A DNA stretch of 64,000 nt, taken from Glycine soja (lineage: Eukaryota; Streptophyta; Magnoliopsida; Fabales; Fabaceae). Shown here in pieces: positions 15,421-25,854 of the stretch. Position numbers and translations under genes: made by a program. The notes below the pieces were generated by a model. The model saw only the letters and a program-made list of their open reading frames with translations. It was not told the DNA's origin and did no database searches. Where the stretch lies: NCBI RefSeq assembly GCF_004193775.1, contig NC_041006.1, positions 21,450,240 through 21,514,239 on the forward strand, given 5' to 3'. Within the stretch, counting starts at the first letter, position 1. Each line of letters begins with the position of its first letter.

Positions 15421-16710
15421 ACTTTTCACACGGATGTCCGATTGGAGCGCATAATATGTCTACATGCTCAGAATTGAACCACGGAAGCTCTCGATAAATT
15501 CAAATCATCATAACTTTTCACACTGAGGTCCGAGTCAGTCTTATAATATAACGAGGCGCTCGGAATTCAACCACGGAAGCTCTCGAGGAATTCAAATGGT
15601 CATAACTTTTCAAACAAATGTCCGATTATGGTGCATCAGATATAGAGACGCTCGAAAATGAACAATGGAAGCTCTAGAGAGATTCAAATGGTCATAACTT
15701 ACCACACGGAGGTCAGATTCGGGCACATAATATGTCGAGATGCTCGGAATTGAACCACGGAAGCTCTCGATAAATTCAAATGGTCATAATTTTTCACTCG
15801 AAGGTCTGATTCAGGCGCTTGACATATGCAGACGCTCGAAATTGAACAAAGGAAGCTCTTGAGAAATTTAAATGGTCATAACTTTTCCCGCGGATGTCCG
15901 ATTCGGGGGCATAATATGTCGAGACGCTCGAAATTGAACAACGGAAGTTGTCGAGAAATTCAAATGGTCATAACTTTTCACACGGAGGTCAGATTCGGGC
16001 ACATAATATGTCGAGAAGCTCGAAATTGAACAACGGAAGCTCTCGAGAAATTCAAATGGTCATAACTTTTCACACGGATGTCCGATTCGGGCACATAATA
16101 TGTCTACATGCTCAGAATTGAACCACGGAAGCTCTCGATAAATTCAAATCATCATAACTTTTCACACTGAGGTCCGAGTCAGTCTTATAATATAACGAGG
16201 CGCTCGGAATTCAACCACGGAAGCTCTCGAGGAATTCAAATGGTCATAACTTTTCAAACAAATGTCCGATTATGGTGCATCAGATATAGAGACGCTCGAA
16301 AATGAACAATGGAAGCTCTAGAGAGATTCAAATGGTCATAACTTACCACACGGAGGTCAGATTCGGGCACATAATATGTCGAGATGCTCAGAATTGAACC
16401 ACGGAAGCTCTCGATAAATTCAAATGGTCATAATTTTTCACTCGAAGGTCTGATTCAGGCTCTTGACATATGCAGACGCTCGAAATTGAACAAGGGAAGC
16501 TCTTGAGAAATTTAAATGGTCATAACTTTTCCCGCGGATGTCCGATTCGGGGGCATAATATGTCGAGACGCTCGAAATTGAACAACGGAAGTTCTCGAGA
16601 AATTCAAATGGTCATAACTTTTCACACGGAGGTCAGATTCGGGCACATAATATGTCGAGAAGCTCGAAATTGAGCAACGGAAGCTCTCCAGAAATTAAAA
16701 GGGTCATAAG
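15421..16710 (+). repeat. 644-bp (seven-monomer) tandem duplication
   Basis: A seven-monomer unit is repeated in tandem. Anchors at 15826 and 16470 are exactly 644 bp apart (7 x 92) and share rare variants such as tcttgacatatgcagacgc, cccgcggatgtccgattcgg and ctcgataaattcaaatcatc. Differences between copies are few. Outer edges are approximate. Confidence 0.8.
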
Positions 16711-19700
16711 TTTTCACACTGAGGTCCGATTCAGGCTTATAATATATCGAGACGCTCGAAATTAAACATAGGAAGCTCTCGAGAAATTCAAATGGTCATA
16801 ACTTTTCACACGGATGTCTGATTCGGGCGCATAATTTGTCGAGACGCTTGAAATTGAACAACGGAAGCTCTCGAGAAATTCAAATGGTCATAACTTTTCA
16901 CACGGATGTCCGATTTGGGCACATAATATGTCTAGATGCTCAGAATTGAACCACGGAAGCTCTCGATAAATTCAAATCGTCATAACTTTTCACACTAAGG
17001 TCCGATTCAGTCTTATAATATAACGAGGCGCTCGGAATTGAACCACGGAAGCTCTCGAGGAATTCAAATGGTCATAACTTTTCAAACAAATGTCCGATTA
17101 TTGTGCATCACATATAGAGATGCTCGAAAATGAACAATGGAAGATCTAGAGAGATTCAAATGGTCATAACTTACCACACGGAGGTCAGATTCGGGCACAT
17201 AATATGTCGAGATGCTCAAAATTGAACAACGGAAGTTCTCGAGAAATTCAAATGATCATAACTTTTCACATGGATGTCTGATTCGGGGGCTTAATATGTC
17301 GAGATGCTCGACATTGTACAACAGAAGCTCTCGAGAAATTCAAAAGGTCATAACTTTACACACGAAGGTCAGATTCGGGCACATAATATGTCGAGATGCA
17401 CGGAATTGAACCACGAAAGCTCTCGAGTAATTCAAATGGTCATAACTTTCCAAACGTATGTTCGATTAAGTTGCATCCCATATAGAGACGCTCGAAAATG
17501 AACAATGGAAGCTCTCGAGAAATTCAAATGGTCATAAGTTTTCACACGGAGGTCAGATTCTGGCACATAATATGTCGAGATGCTCGGAATTGAACAACGG
17601 AAGCTCTCAAGAAATTCAAATGGTAATAACTATTCAAACGGATGTCCGATTAAGGTGCATCACATATAGAGACGCTCGAAAATGAACAACGGAAGCTCTC
17701 GTGAAATTCAAATGGTCATAACTTTTCACACGGAGGTCAGTTTCAGGCTTATAATTTATCGAGGCGCTCGAAATTGAACAACGGAAGCTCTCGAGAAATT
17801 CAAATGGTCATAACTTTTCAAACGGATGTCCGATTATGGTTCATCACATATAGGGACGCTCGAAAATGAAAAATGGAAGCCCTCGAGAAATTCAAATGGT
17901 AATAACTTTTCACACGAAGGTCATTTTCGGGCACATAATATGTCGAGATGCTCGAAATTGAACAACGGAAGCTCTCGAGAAATTCAAATGGTCATAACTT
18001 TTCACACGGATGTCCGATTCGGGCACATAATATGTCTACATGCTCAGAATTGAACCACGGAAGCTCTCGATAAATTCAAATCATCATAACTTTTCACACT
18101 GAGGTCCGAGTCAGTCTTATAATATAACGAGGCGCTCGGAATTCAACCACGGAAGCTCTCGAGGAATTCAAATGGTCATAACTTTTCCAACAAATGTCCG
18201 ATTATGGTGCATCAGATATAGAGACGCTCGAAAATGAACAATGGAAGCTCTAGAGAGATTCAAATGGTCATAACTTACCAGACGGAGGTCAGATTCGGGC
18301 ACATAATATGTGGAGATGCTCGGAATTGAACCACGGAAGCTCTCGATCAATTCAAATGGTCATAATTTTCACTCGAAGGTCTGATTCAGGCGCTTGACAT
18401 ATGCAGACGCTCGAAATTGAACAAAGGAAGCTCTTGAGAAATTTAAATGGTCATAACTTTTCCCGCGGATGTCCGATTCGGGGGCATAATATGTCGAGAC
18501 GCTCAAAATTGAACAACGGAAGTTCTCGAGAAATTCAAATGGTCATAACGTTTCACACGGAGGTCAGATTCGGGCACATAGTATGTCGAGAAGCTCGAAA
18601 TTGAACAACGGAAGCTCTCCAGAAATTAAAAGGGTCATAAGTTTTCACACTGAGGTCCGATTCAGGCTTATAATATATCGAGACGCTCGAAATTAAACAT
18701 AGGAAGCTCTCGAGAAATTCAAATGGTCATAACTTTTCACACGGATGTCTGATTCGGGCCCATAATTTGTCGATACGCTTGAAATTGAACAATGGAAGCT
18801 CTCGAGAAATTCAAATGGTCATAACTTTTCACACGGATGTCCAATTCGGGCACATAATATGTCTAGATGCTCAGAATTGAACCACGGAAGCTCTCGATAA
18901 ATTCAAATCGTCATAACTTTTCACACTGAGGTCCGATTCAGTCTTATAATATAACGAGGCGCTCGGAATTGAACCACGGAAGCTCTCGAGGAATTCAAAT
19001 GGTCATAAATTTTCAAACAAATGTCCGATTATGGTGCATCACATATAGAGACGCTCGAAAATGAACAATGGAAGCTCTAGAGAGATTCAAATGGTCATAA
19101 CTTACCACACGGAGGTCAGATTCGGGCACATAATATGTCGAGATGCTCGAAATTGAACAACGGAAGTTCTCGAGAAATTCAAATGATCATAACTTTTCAC
19201 ACGGATGTCCGATTCGGGCGCTTAATATGTCGAGATGCTCGACATTGTACAACAGAAGCTCTCGAGAAATTCAAAAGGTCATAACTTTACACACGAAGGT
19301 CAGATTCGGGCACATAATATGTCGAGATGCACGGAATTGAACCACGAAAGCTCTCGAGAAATTCAAATGGTCATAACTTTCCAAAAGTATGCTCGATTAA
19401 GGTGCATCCCATATAGAGACGCTCGAAAATGAACAATGGAAGCTCTCGAGAAATTCAAATGGTCATAAGTTTTCACACGGAGGTCAGATTCGGGCACATA
19501 ATATGTCGAGATGCTCGGAATTGAACAACGGAAGCTCTCAAGAAATTCAAATGGTTATAACTTTTCAAACGGATGTCCGATTAAGGTGCATCACATATAG
19601 AGACGCTCGAAAATAAACAACGGAAGCTCTCGAGAAATTCAAATGGTCATAACTTTTCACACGGAGGTCAGTTTCAGGCTTATAATTTATCGAGGCGCTC

Positions 19701-19750
19701 AAAATTGAACAACGGAAGCTCTCGAGAAATTCAAATGGTCATAACTTTCC
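16010..19750 (+). repeat. 1931-bp (21-monomer) tandem duplication, second copy cut by the insertion at 19751
   Basis: Anchors at 16470/18401, 17212/19143 and 17304/19235 are all 1931 bp apart (21 x 92 minus 1). Copy 1 spans about 16010-17940. Copy 2 starts near 17941 and is interrupted by the non-satellite block at 19751. A related anchor pair, 15250/17826, lies 2576 bp apart (28 x 92, that is 644 plus 1932), so the 644-bp and 1931-bp duplications are nested. Confidence 0.78.
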
Positions 19751-20100
19751 ATGTCGGGACGGCACAGACCAACTGATACTTCCGCAGGGGGAGATTGGCA
19801 TTGCGGTCGCTGGGCAGAATGTTGCTAAGTAGCAATGTCATCTATATTTGTGTAAGAGTGGTCATGTTGGTGCGCATGGTCCGCACTCTTCTCTTTGCAG
19901 CGGCACGGGTGAAATCTTGCCCCAGTATGCATAGTAGCTGTGTGATAGCCTCCCTCTCTGGTTGTGCTCGCACAGTTGGCCCTCCTCCAATATCAGGGGG
20001 TGGCCCAGGAACCGTTAAAAGGAAACTACTGGTCCCTTAACCGGGAGTGCAAGTCTCGGTTAAGCATTTAAGGACAGAGGACCTTAAATTATCTTAAGGT
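19751..20100. other. Unassigned non-satellite sequence at the left edge of the composite block
   Basis: The satellite ends just before atgtcgggacggcacagacc. This 350-bp stretch has no satellite, no match to either LTR end, and no recognisable protein. A short plus-strand frame around 19770-19840 ends in a stop and could be the tail of an old retroelement frame, but that is a guess. It leads directly into the minisatellite, and its last 60 bases already contain small inverted repeats of the same kind (for example aagg...cctt near 20070). Confidence 0.4.
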
Positions 20101-20770
20101 GTGGATATGGAGCCCACTGAAAGTGAGGACGCGTAGTCCTCTAAAGGCGAGGGCGTGTAGCCCTCTGAAGTTCAGGACGTGTCGCCTTTCGAAGGCGAGG
20201 GAGTGTAGTCCTATGATGGCAAGGACGTGCAATCCTCTAAAGGTGAGGGCATGCCCCCCTTTGAAAATGGGGAACATGTAGTCCTCTGATGGCGAGGACG
20301 TGTAGTCCTCTGATGGCGAGGACGTGTAGTCCTCTAAAGGTGAGGACGTGTAGTCCTCTGAAGGTGAGGGCGTGTAGCCCTACAAAGGTGAAGGCACATG
20401 ACCCTTTGACGGCGAGGACGTGTAGTCCTCTGAAGTTGAAGGTACATGACCCTTTGAAGGCGAGGACGTGTAGTCCTCTGAAGGTGAAGGTAACTAGTAC
20501 CCAAGGTGAGGGCGTGTAGCCCTCTCAAGGCGAGGACTTATAGTCCTCTGGAGGTGAGGGCGTGCAGCCCTCTGGTGGTGAGGACGTGTAGTCCTCTCAA
20601 GGCGAGGACGTGTAGTCCTCTGACGGTGAGGGTAAGTAGTACCCAAGGTGAGGGCGTGTAGCCCTCTCAAGGCGAGGACATGTAGTCCTCTGGAGGTAAG
20701 GGCGTGCAGCCCTCTGATGGTGAGGACGTGTAGTCCTCTCAACGGTGAGGGTAACTAGTACCCAAGGGTC
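20101..20770. repeat. 24-bp minisatellite of covarying hairpin units
   Basis: About 27 units with a basic period of 24 bp, some spacing irregular. The core of most units is an inverted repeat: gaggac-gtgta-gtcctc. Other units change both arms together: gagggc-gtgta-gccctc, gagggc-gtgca-gccctc and gggta-agtag-taccc. Paired changes of this kind keep the stem while the sequence varies. Because 24 is a multiple of 3, eight-residue repeats appear open on both strands; they are not treated as genes. Known background: 3' untranslated regions of Ogre-type elements often carry tandem repeats. Whether this one is such a region cannot be shown, since no adjoining pol or 3' LTR is present. Confidence 0.85.
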
Positions 20771-21252
20771 CACCCTTATGAGAAAGCAAGAGATCGACTC
20801 ATCGAGAGGACCGGTCATCCCAAATCCACAAGATTTGGACATTAGATGTAGGAAATCTATGCAGTTAACATAATTTTTGGGGATGCAGATGCATGCAACC
20901 TTTGTCGTGAAATTTTGGTAAATGCAGACTTCATATGAAACAATGCAATGTAATGGAAAGTTGTACAATGTTCATGACATTCTTTCCCTATTTTGTGATT
21001 TTGATTTTGATTTAATTTTTTTTTTTGGAAAACACAGATTGACTGTCCTTTTGAAAGAGTTGATAATTCATGCAACCTCATCCTATCTTTTTGCAAATCT
21101 CTCCGGGAACTCCCTCAGAGTGTGTGTTCTGTTTGATTTAGTCACTTGACCATTTTGGAGTGACGGCAATGGAGTCGTTTGATGTTTGATCAATCCATTG
21201 AAAACCTAGGGTTTGTCCCCCCTTTCCCTTTTCTTGTTTAAAAACATCGACA
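20771..21252. other. No gene recognised; AT-rich spacer
   Basis: There is no satellite, no LTR end and no recognisable protein. It contains short homopolymer-rich stretches (a run of T near 21006-21026). Open frames are short, overlap on both strands and resemble nothing I know. Confidence 0.5.
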
Positions 21253-21640
21253 GGTGAGAACTTTTGATCTGCCCCTATGTTCACTTGAGGCTCATGCACG
21301 ATGCCCCTCATTGCCCCAGTGTAAGGCTTTGAGGTACCAATCGTTGTCTTTCGTCATGACCTTGTAGGAAGGAACCTATTGGGTGAGAACTTCTAATCTG
21401 CCCCTAGGTTCACTTGAGGCTCATGCACGGTGCCCCTCATTGCCCCAGTGTAAGGCTTTGAGGTACCAATCGTTGTCTTTCGTCATGACCTTGTAGGAGG
21501 GAACCTATTGGGTGAGAACTTCTAATCTGCCCCTAGGTTCGCTTGAGGTTTTTGCATGGTGCCTTTCGTTGCCCCAGTGTAGGGCTTAGAGGTACCAAGT
21601 GTTGTCTTGTTTTCACGACCTCGTAGTGAGGAAGAATGAA
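21253..21640. repeat. Three tandem copies of a 129-bp repeat
   Basis: Copies start at ggtgagaacttttgatctgc (21253), ggtgagaacttctaatctgc (21382) and again at 21511, a period of exactly 129 bp. Each contains cacttgaggctcatgcacg, gccccagtgtaaggctttg and tcatgaccttgtagg, with the third copy the most diverged. There is no coding signal. It is not related to the 92-bp satellite or to the minisatellite at 20101-20770. Confidence 0.88.
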
Positions 21641-21679
21641 AGAAGCAGTTGATTCTTGCAAAAAGAATTTTCCAAGGAC

Positions 21680-22463
21680 GAGAAATAGTTGAAGGATTTT
21701 TCAGCTGATGGATTTAAGTCAAATGACTCCTATGTAGAAGCAAGATGTTTTGATGTCTTGATGATGCTAAAGGATCAAGTACTTCTAAGTTTTATTCAAG
21801 ACAAGAATCCAAGAAAGTCAAGATATATGATCAAGTTTGATCTCTTAGAATCTTTAGGAAGAAGTTTCCAAATTGAAACAAACAAAAGGTTTGACCAAAG
21901 AATTCTATCATTTCAAATTGAGATTTGCTCTCTGGTAATTGATTACCAGTAGTTGAAAATGTTTTAATACAAATTTTTAAAACCTGTAATCGATTACATA
22001 AGTCTTGTAATTGATTACCAGAGGGGATTTTCAGAAAATAATTTCCAAGAGACATATCTATTCAAATGTTTTATGAACGGCCATTCAAATGTTTTAAAGA
22101 GAGTTTTCATTGCCCAAACAGTTTTATCCTCTCGAAAGATTAAGAGTTTTTCTGAACTGAAATGTCTTATCCTCTCAAAAAGATTCCTTGGTCAACCACT
22201 TGCTTATTCAATAAGGAATTTTGATTGATCTTCATTTTACAATCTATCCCTTTTAAGAGAGATTTCTTCTTCTTATTTCTGAAAAGGGATTAAGAGACCA
22301 TGGGTCTCTTGTAGTAGAGGATTCTTGAACACAAGGGAAGGGTTGTCCCTATGTGCATTGTTAATCCGAAAAGAGAGAGTGAAAGTTTAATTGGGGAATA
22401 ATATTCGTATCTTAATTCAATCCCCTCTTCTTCTCAAGGTAACTGAGGCCATTTGTCCAACAT
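21680..22463 (+). mobile_element. Probable LTR remnant of another retrotransposon, with TAATCGATTA-type palindromes
   Basis: The stretch is AT-rich and non-coding. It carries three copies of a near-palindrome, taattgattaccag (around 21937), gtaatcgattac (around 21986) and gtaattgattaccag (around 22008). Such motifs are, from memory, common in dispersed soybean repeats. Toward its right end are tcaatcccctcttcttctc and then gaggccatttgtccaaca (ending about 22463), which looks like the 3' end of a copia-type LTR on the plus strand. No partner LTR, primer binding site or target-site duplication was found, so the left edge is uncertain and the family is not identified. Confidence 0.4.
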
Positions 22464-22900
22464 CCTATTCTTGATAACTCACTTCTCTCTAAAAAGACAA
22501 AATGAGGTCACATGAACGTCTATATTTTTACTTGAAAACACAGTCAATCAAATGCCTTTTTATTTTTTATTTTGAAACTTATTTTTTATTTTGAAACTTA
22601 TTTGTTTTGAACTTTGCTCGTTGTTTTACGGCACCCCCACCATCGTGCAAGATGAGTAATCTCTGATTGAACGGTCTTGGAAGTCAACACTCAGGAGCGC
22701 AGGTTGCTTGAGCAAACAGACCAATGGCTTACACCCACATTCCGGTGAAAGTTGAATAAGCAAACATGCGTTTGTGAGAGGATGAGGGACAAAGATATCA
22801 ACTTTATCCATTTCATTTAAAATTGTAGCTGTGGTTTACAATAATGGCATAAACTTGGAAACCCTGATGAGTCATTAGGGACACCTAACAACAGCTTTCA
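22464..22900. other. No gene recognised; probable decayed retroelement interior
   Basis: A direct repeat of tattttttattttgaaactt near 22556-22600 is followed by sequence without an extended open frame. On the minus strand it follows the decayed gag relic and may be part of the same old element, but no motif supports a product. Confidence 0.35.
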
Positions 22901-24687
22901 AAATTGCCCCATGTGTGGCATCTCTTGTCAATGTCAGGATTTACACGCAATTCTCCTCAAATTTCAGCCAGCCCGTATCAATTAGACTTCACACTTTATG
23001 CTTCAGGGTCATACAATGCTCAATGGAATGCCCCAGGGCTCCTCCACGATAAGCACACGTTGCGTTCGAGTCGTATCCTCAGAAAAGTGGAGGTTGATGA
23101 ACCTTGGCTAGGGTTATGGCTACCATTGAATTATCAAGTAGATATGGGAGCAAGTCAGCATAGGACACTGGAATTGGGGTGAATTCTACAGGCTTTCTCG
23201 CTGCAAAATTCACTTCTTGGTTGGTGTTTTTGGTTTGTGCTAAAGGTGGTGTTCGTCATTGGAAGTGCGGTAGACAGACTTTGTGGTAGATTTAGGGATG
23301 GCCTTTGTGGATACCTGGGTGGTGGGTAAGGAGAAGGTTTGTTATTGGCTGAGTAAAGATATTGTTGGGTTGGTGGGAAACTTGGTCGTACAGGAATGGC
23401 AGTCACAGCATGGGTTTCTCCCTTATCCTCACCCTCTTTATTTGCCCCAGTTTTCTCAGTCGTCCTAGTAGGATGATCAAATTTGCCTTTTTTTCAGACC
23501 CACATCGATCCTTTCACTGGCGAAGACCAAATCTGCAAAGCTTTGAGGGTGCGCAGCCCACCATCTTTTCATAGTGGAGCACCGGTCACGTGTCTACTAT
23601 CATTGTGATAATCTCTTTCTCTGTTTTTGGGGGTGCTACTTGAGTTGCCAAGTCTCTCCATCTTTGGGCGTATTCTTTGAAAGATTCGTGCCCCCTTTTT
23701 GCACACTTTTTGTAGTTGCATCCTATCCGGAGCCATATCAGAATTGTACTGACACTGCTTAATGAAGGCAACCATTAGGTCCTTCCAAGAATGGACTCGG
23801 GAAGGTTCCAAGTTAGTGTACCAGGTAACAGCTACCCCAGTAAGACTTTCATGGAAGGAATGTATCAACAATTCCTCATCTTTTGCGTATTCCCCCATCT
23901 TCTGACAATACATCTTTAGATGGTTCTTGGGACAAGTAGTCCCCTTGTACTTGTCAAAGTCCAGCACCTTGAACTTGGGAGGGGTGATGATATTGGGTAC
24001 TAGGAACAACTCTTTTAGGTTAGCAAAGGCATAATCTTCACCTCCTTCAATGGCCCTGAGCCTTTCCTCTAGATGATCCAACTTTCCCATTCCTGCCATA
24101 GTCATGAGGGTTTTTAACCGCTGTGGAACGTGAGGGTTGTGGTTGTGGATGATATTGAGGGCCCTCCAAAGTGTTTTGCAGGGGTATACCACCAACTGCT
24201 TGCCCTTCAGCAGCATATCCGAGGCAAGGCTCGAGGTTGGCTAGATCGTGGTGGGGAATTTCATGTGTCTCCTCCATGGGTCGAGAGACATGTGCATGAT
24301 CAGATTGAGGTTGTTGGCTCTTAATGAGTATGGGAGTGGAGTTATTGACATCCTCATTGGGAATGTACACCACATTGGGTGGTGTATAGTTTGGAGGCAA
24401 GCCATATGATGGGAAGGCGTGCTCATTTTGAATTTGCACATCATGGGGTCATTCGTACTTCCCAAATCTTTGCCTACCATATTTGAGGTTGGATGATTCA
24501 TTTGCTTGATGCCGGATGGGGACGTCGGGTTCACCTTAGCAACAACGCTGGTAACGGCAATTGTAACCGCATTGGCTTCCATTATCTTCTTCACGCTCAT
24601 CATGGCCTCCATCATTGTGGCCATTTTCTCTTTCATGGCCTCCATGTCGGCCTTCATCTTCTCTTGTATCTCCTCTACTTCACCCAT
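22901..24687 (-). pseudogene. Decayed gag of an older Ogre/Tat-like retrotransposon
   Basis: On the minus strand, an ATG at 24685-24687 opens a methionine/lysine-rich frame like the N-terminus of the gag at 58315. Matching gag pieces then follow in different frames, with switches near 24440, 24130 and 23690 and further breaks downstream. Recognisable pieces are a YGLPPNY-type motif near 24390, the central capsid-like region (DFDKYKGTTCPKNHLK, then WYTNLE) at about 23970-23820, an EYAQRW piece near 23670, a proline-rich piece at 23155-23406, and a zinc-knuckle relic near 23011-23065. In that relic the first histidine of the knuckle reads as arginine. In the capsid region the protein is clearly diverged from the right-hand element, whereas ORF1 next door is almost identical to it. 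So this gag comes from another, older family. It cannot make a full Gag. Confidence 0.85.
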
Positions 24688-25720
24688 TACTCTAGCTCTA
24701 ACACGAGTTCGGTAAGGGCGTCGTAAAGCGTGTCCCTTTCTTTTTTATAACAATGATTAAGTTCATTTTATTTTATTTTTTCAAGGAAAGAATGCAACGA
24801 GCAATGCAACCAATGAAAAGCATGGATGCATGCGAATGATGTACAGTTGAAGTATTGCGAATTTTTACGCAAGATATGGGGTTGAATCAATTTAGATTTT
24901 CAACATGGTCCATGACATCTTTGTCAAGGTGAAAATGGAAGTAACAAGGACATCAATAATCCTAAATATGTTTAGCAGTAGACGAAGAAGTGATGTGACT
25001 CGATTCATCTTTTGCCCCAATTTTGCAAGACGGTTACTTCCATATTTCAACTTGACTTGATGAACCTTTTTTGTAAAAGCATGAGCTTGGTTCAACCCTA
25101 TAATCCAAGGAATGGCAATTCTGATCGCCAATACTTCAACAACATCTCATAGGGATGAATGACTCGGGCATACTTTAAGCTTATGCATGGAAAATGTAAT
25201 TATGAAATTGAGATGCCCGAAGAAACACCATTTCCTAGTTAACCATGCATTAGGTACCATGTTCAATTATTTTGTTTTTAAGTGAAACGGGTTTATGATC
25301 CCAACATGGTTGGCTCGTGGTGCCTAACACATGAAACTAAGAATGTAGCGTGAAGTTTCACGCTTCCCCCTTTTTTGTTTTTGTTTTGTAGAGGAAAACG
25401 CAAGGATGAGCAAACATGAAAACAAATGGTATGCAATTTTGCAGATCAAAAAGTTTGTTGAACGCATATGCATGATGATGCCATGACTCATGCAAAATGT
25501 GAGGCTGGAATATGATAACGGACAAATGCAGGATATGTCCATTATGATGTTATGAAGCGATGCTTATGCGATGCATGATATGAATGCATTTTACGGACAC
25601 GAGAGCCCGGAAAATTATCTCTTCTTACTTCCGCATTTGGGGGCGCAGTGCCCCATGTGTACAGTTAAGAAGGTGATATGGACCTTCCGGCTTCCCGTGA
25701 CAAAGGACGAGACCAACATA
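24688..25720 (-). other. Relic leader of the older element, between its gag and the junction
   Basis: On the minus strand this runs from the junction to the relic gag start. Its first ~200 bases resemble, at low identity, the leader of the younger element: caccttcttaa followed by ggggcactgcgcccc parallels cgccttcttaa and ggggcatttcgctacccc near 27870-27920. The remaining ~800 bases contain no ORF1-like frame, so the older element seems to have had no ORF1 in this position. A run of C and T (25370-25385, plus strand) and several gcatgcat-like motifs occur. No gene was recognised. Confidence 0.6.
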
Positions 25721-25730
25721 CAATGCATGC
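25721..25730 (-). other. Junction between young 5' half and older 3' half of the composite element
   Basis: Read on the minus strand, similarity to the right-hand element continues past the ORF1 stop for about 130 bases, through tctctagcatgcat, and stops there. In the right element the next bases are tttctttctttacc. In the left they are tgtatgttggtctcgtcc, which instead aligns with the leader motif gcattgcatatgggttctgtc. The bases gcatt are shared at the switch point, which suggests a template switch or recombination at a short homology. Confidence 0.7.
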
Positions 25731-25854
25731 TAGAGATAAAATGCGGGAGTGACTTGATTTGCACTGATTTTTGGAGTAGAAACATGGGACCAACTCATTT
25801 TATTTCAAAAAGGAAGTCGTATCTAGTCAAGGTCTGAGAGACCATACAAGTTTC

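Larger units (their letters stand above)
1..19750 (+). repeat. 92-bp centromere-type satellite, array A (SB92/CentGm-like)
   Basis: Head-to-tail monomers of about 92 bp fill the whole interval, all in one orientation. Each has the core ctctcgagaaattcaaatgg followed by tcataacttttcac, a variable centre (ggatgtccgattc or ggaggtcagattc), then cataatatgtcgaga or catcacatatagaga, and ends in cgaaattgaacaac. One typical monomer counted by hand is 92 bp. Many long-range offsets equal a multiple of 92 minus 1, so some monomers are 91 bp or carry one-base deletions. From memory, soybean centromeres carry 92-bp and 91-bp satellites of this type (CentGm-1 and CentGm-2). Variants are interspersed, not uniform. 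The array is open at the left edge and is interrupted at 19751 by a retrotransposon block. No gene is present; short open frames here are satellite translations. Confidence 0.93.

Noticed and set aside
1547..19432. Many 60-92 codon open frames in array A with shared peptides (SREIQMVITFH)
   Set aside because: They are translations of the 92-bp satellite. Since 92 is not a multiple of 3, the frame changes each monomer and stops occur within about three monomers. There are no gene signals.
1..19750. CRISPR-like regular repeats
   Set aside because: Monomers abut directly without unique spacers, and the setting is a plant centromere.
20089..20742. Open frames of eight-residue repeats on both strands
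   Set aside because: The 24-bp minisatellite period is a multiple of three, so frames stay open on both strands by chance. No start context or conserved domain.
22626..22811. 61-codon minus-strand frame
   Set aside because: No similarity to the gag or pol of the right element and no domain; lies in decayed sequence.
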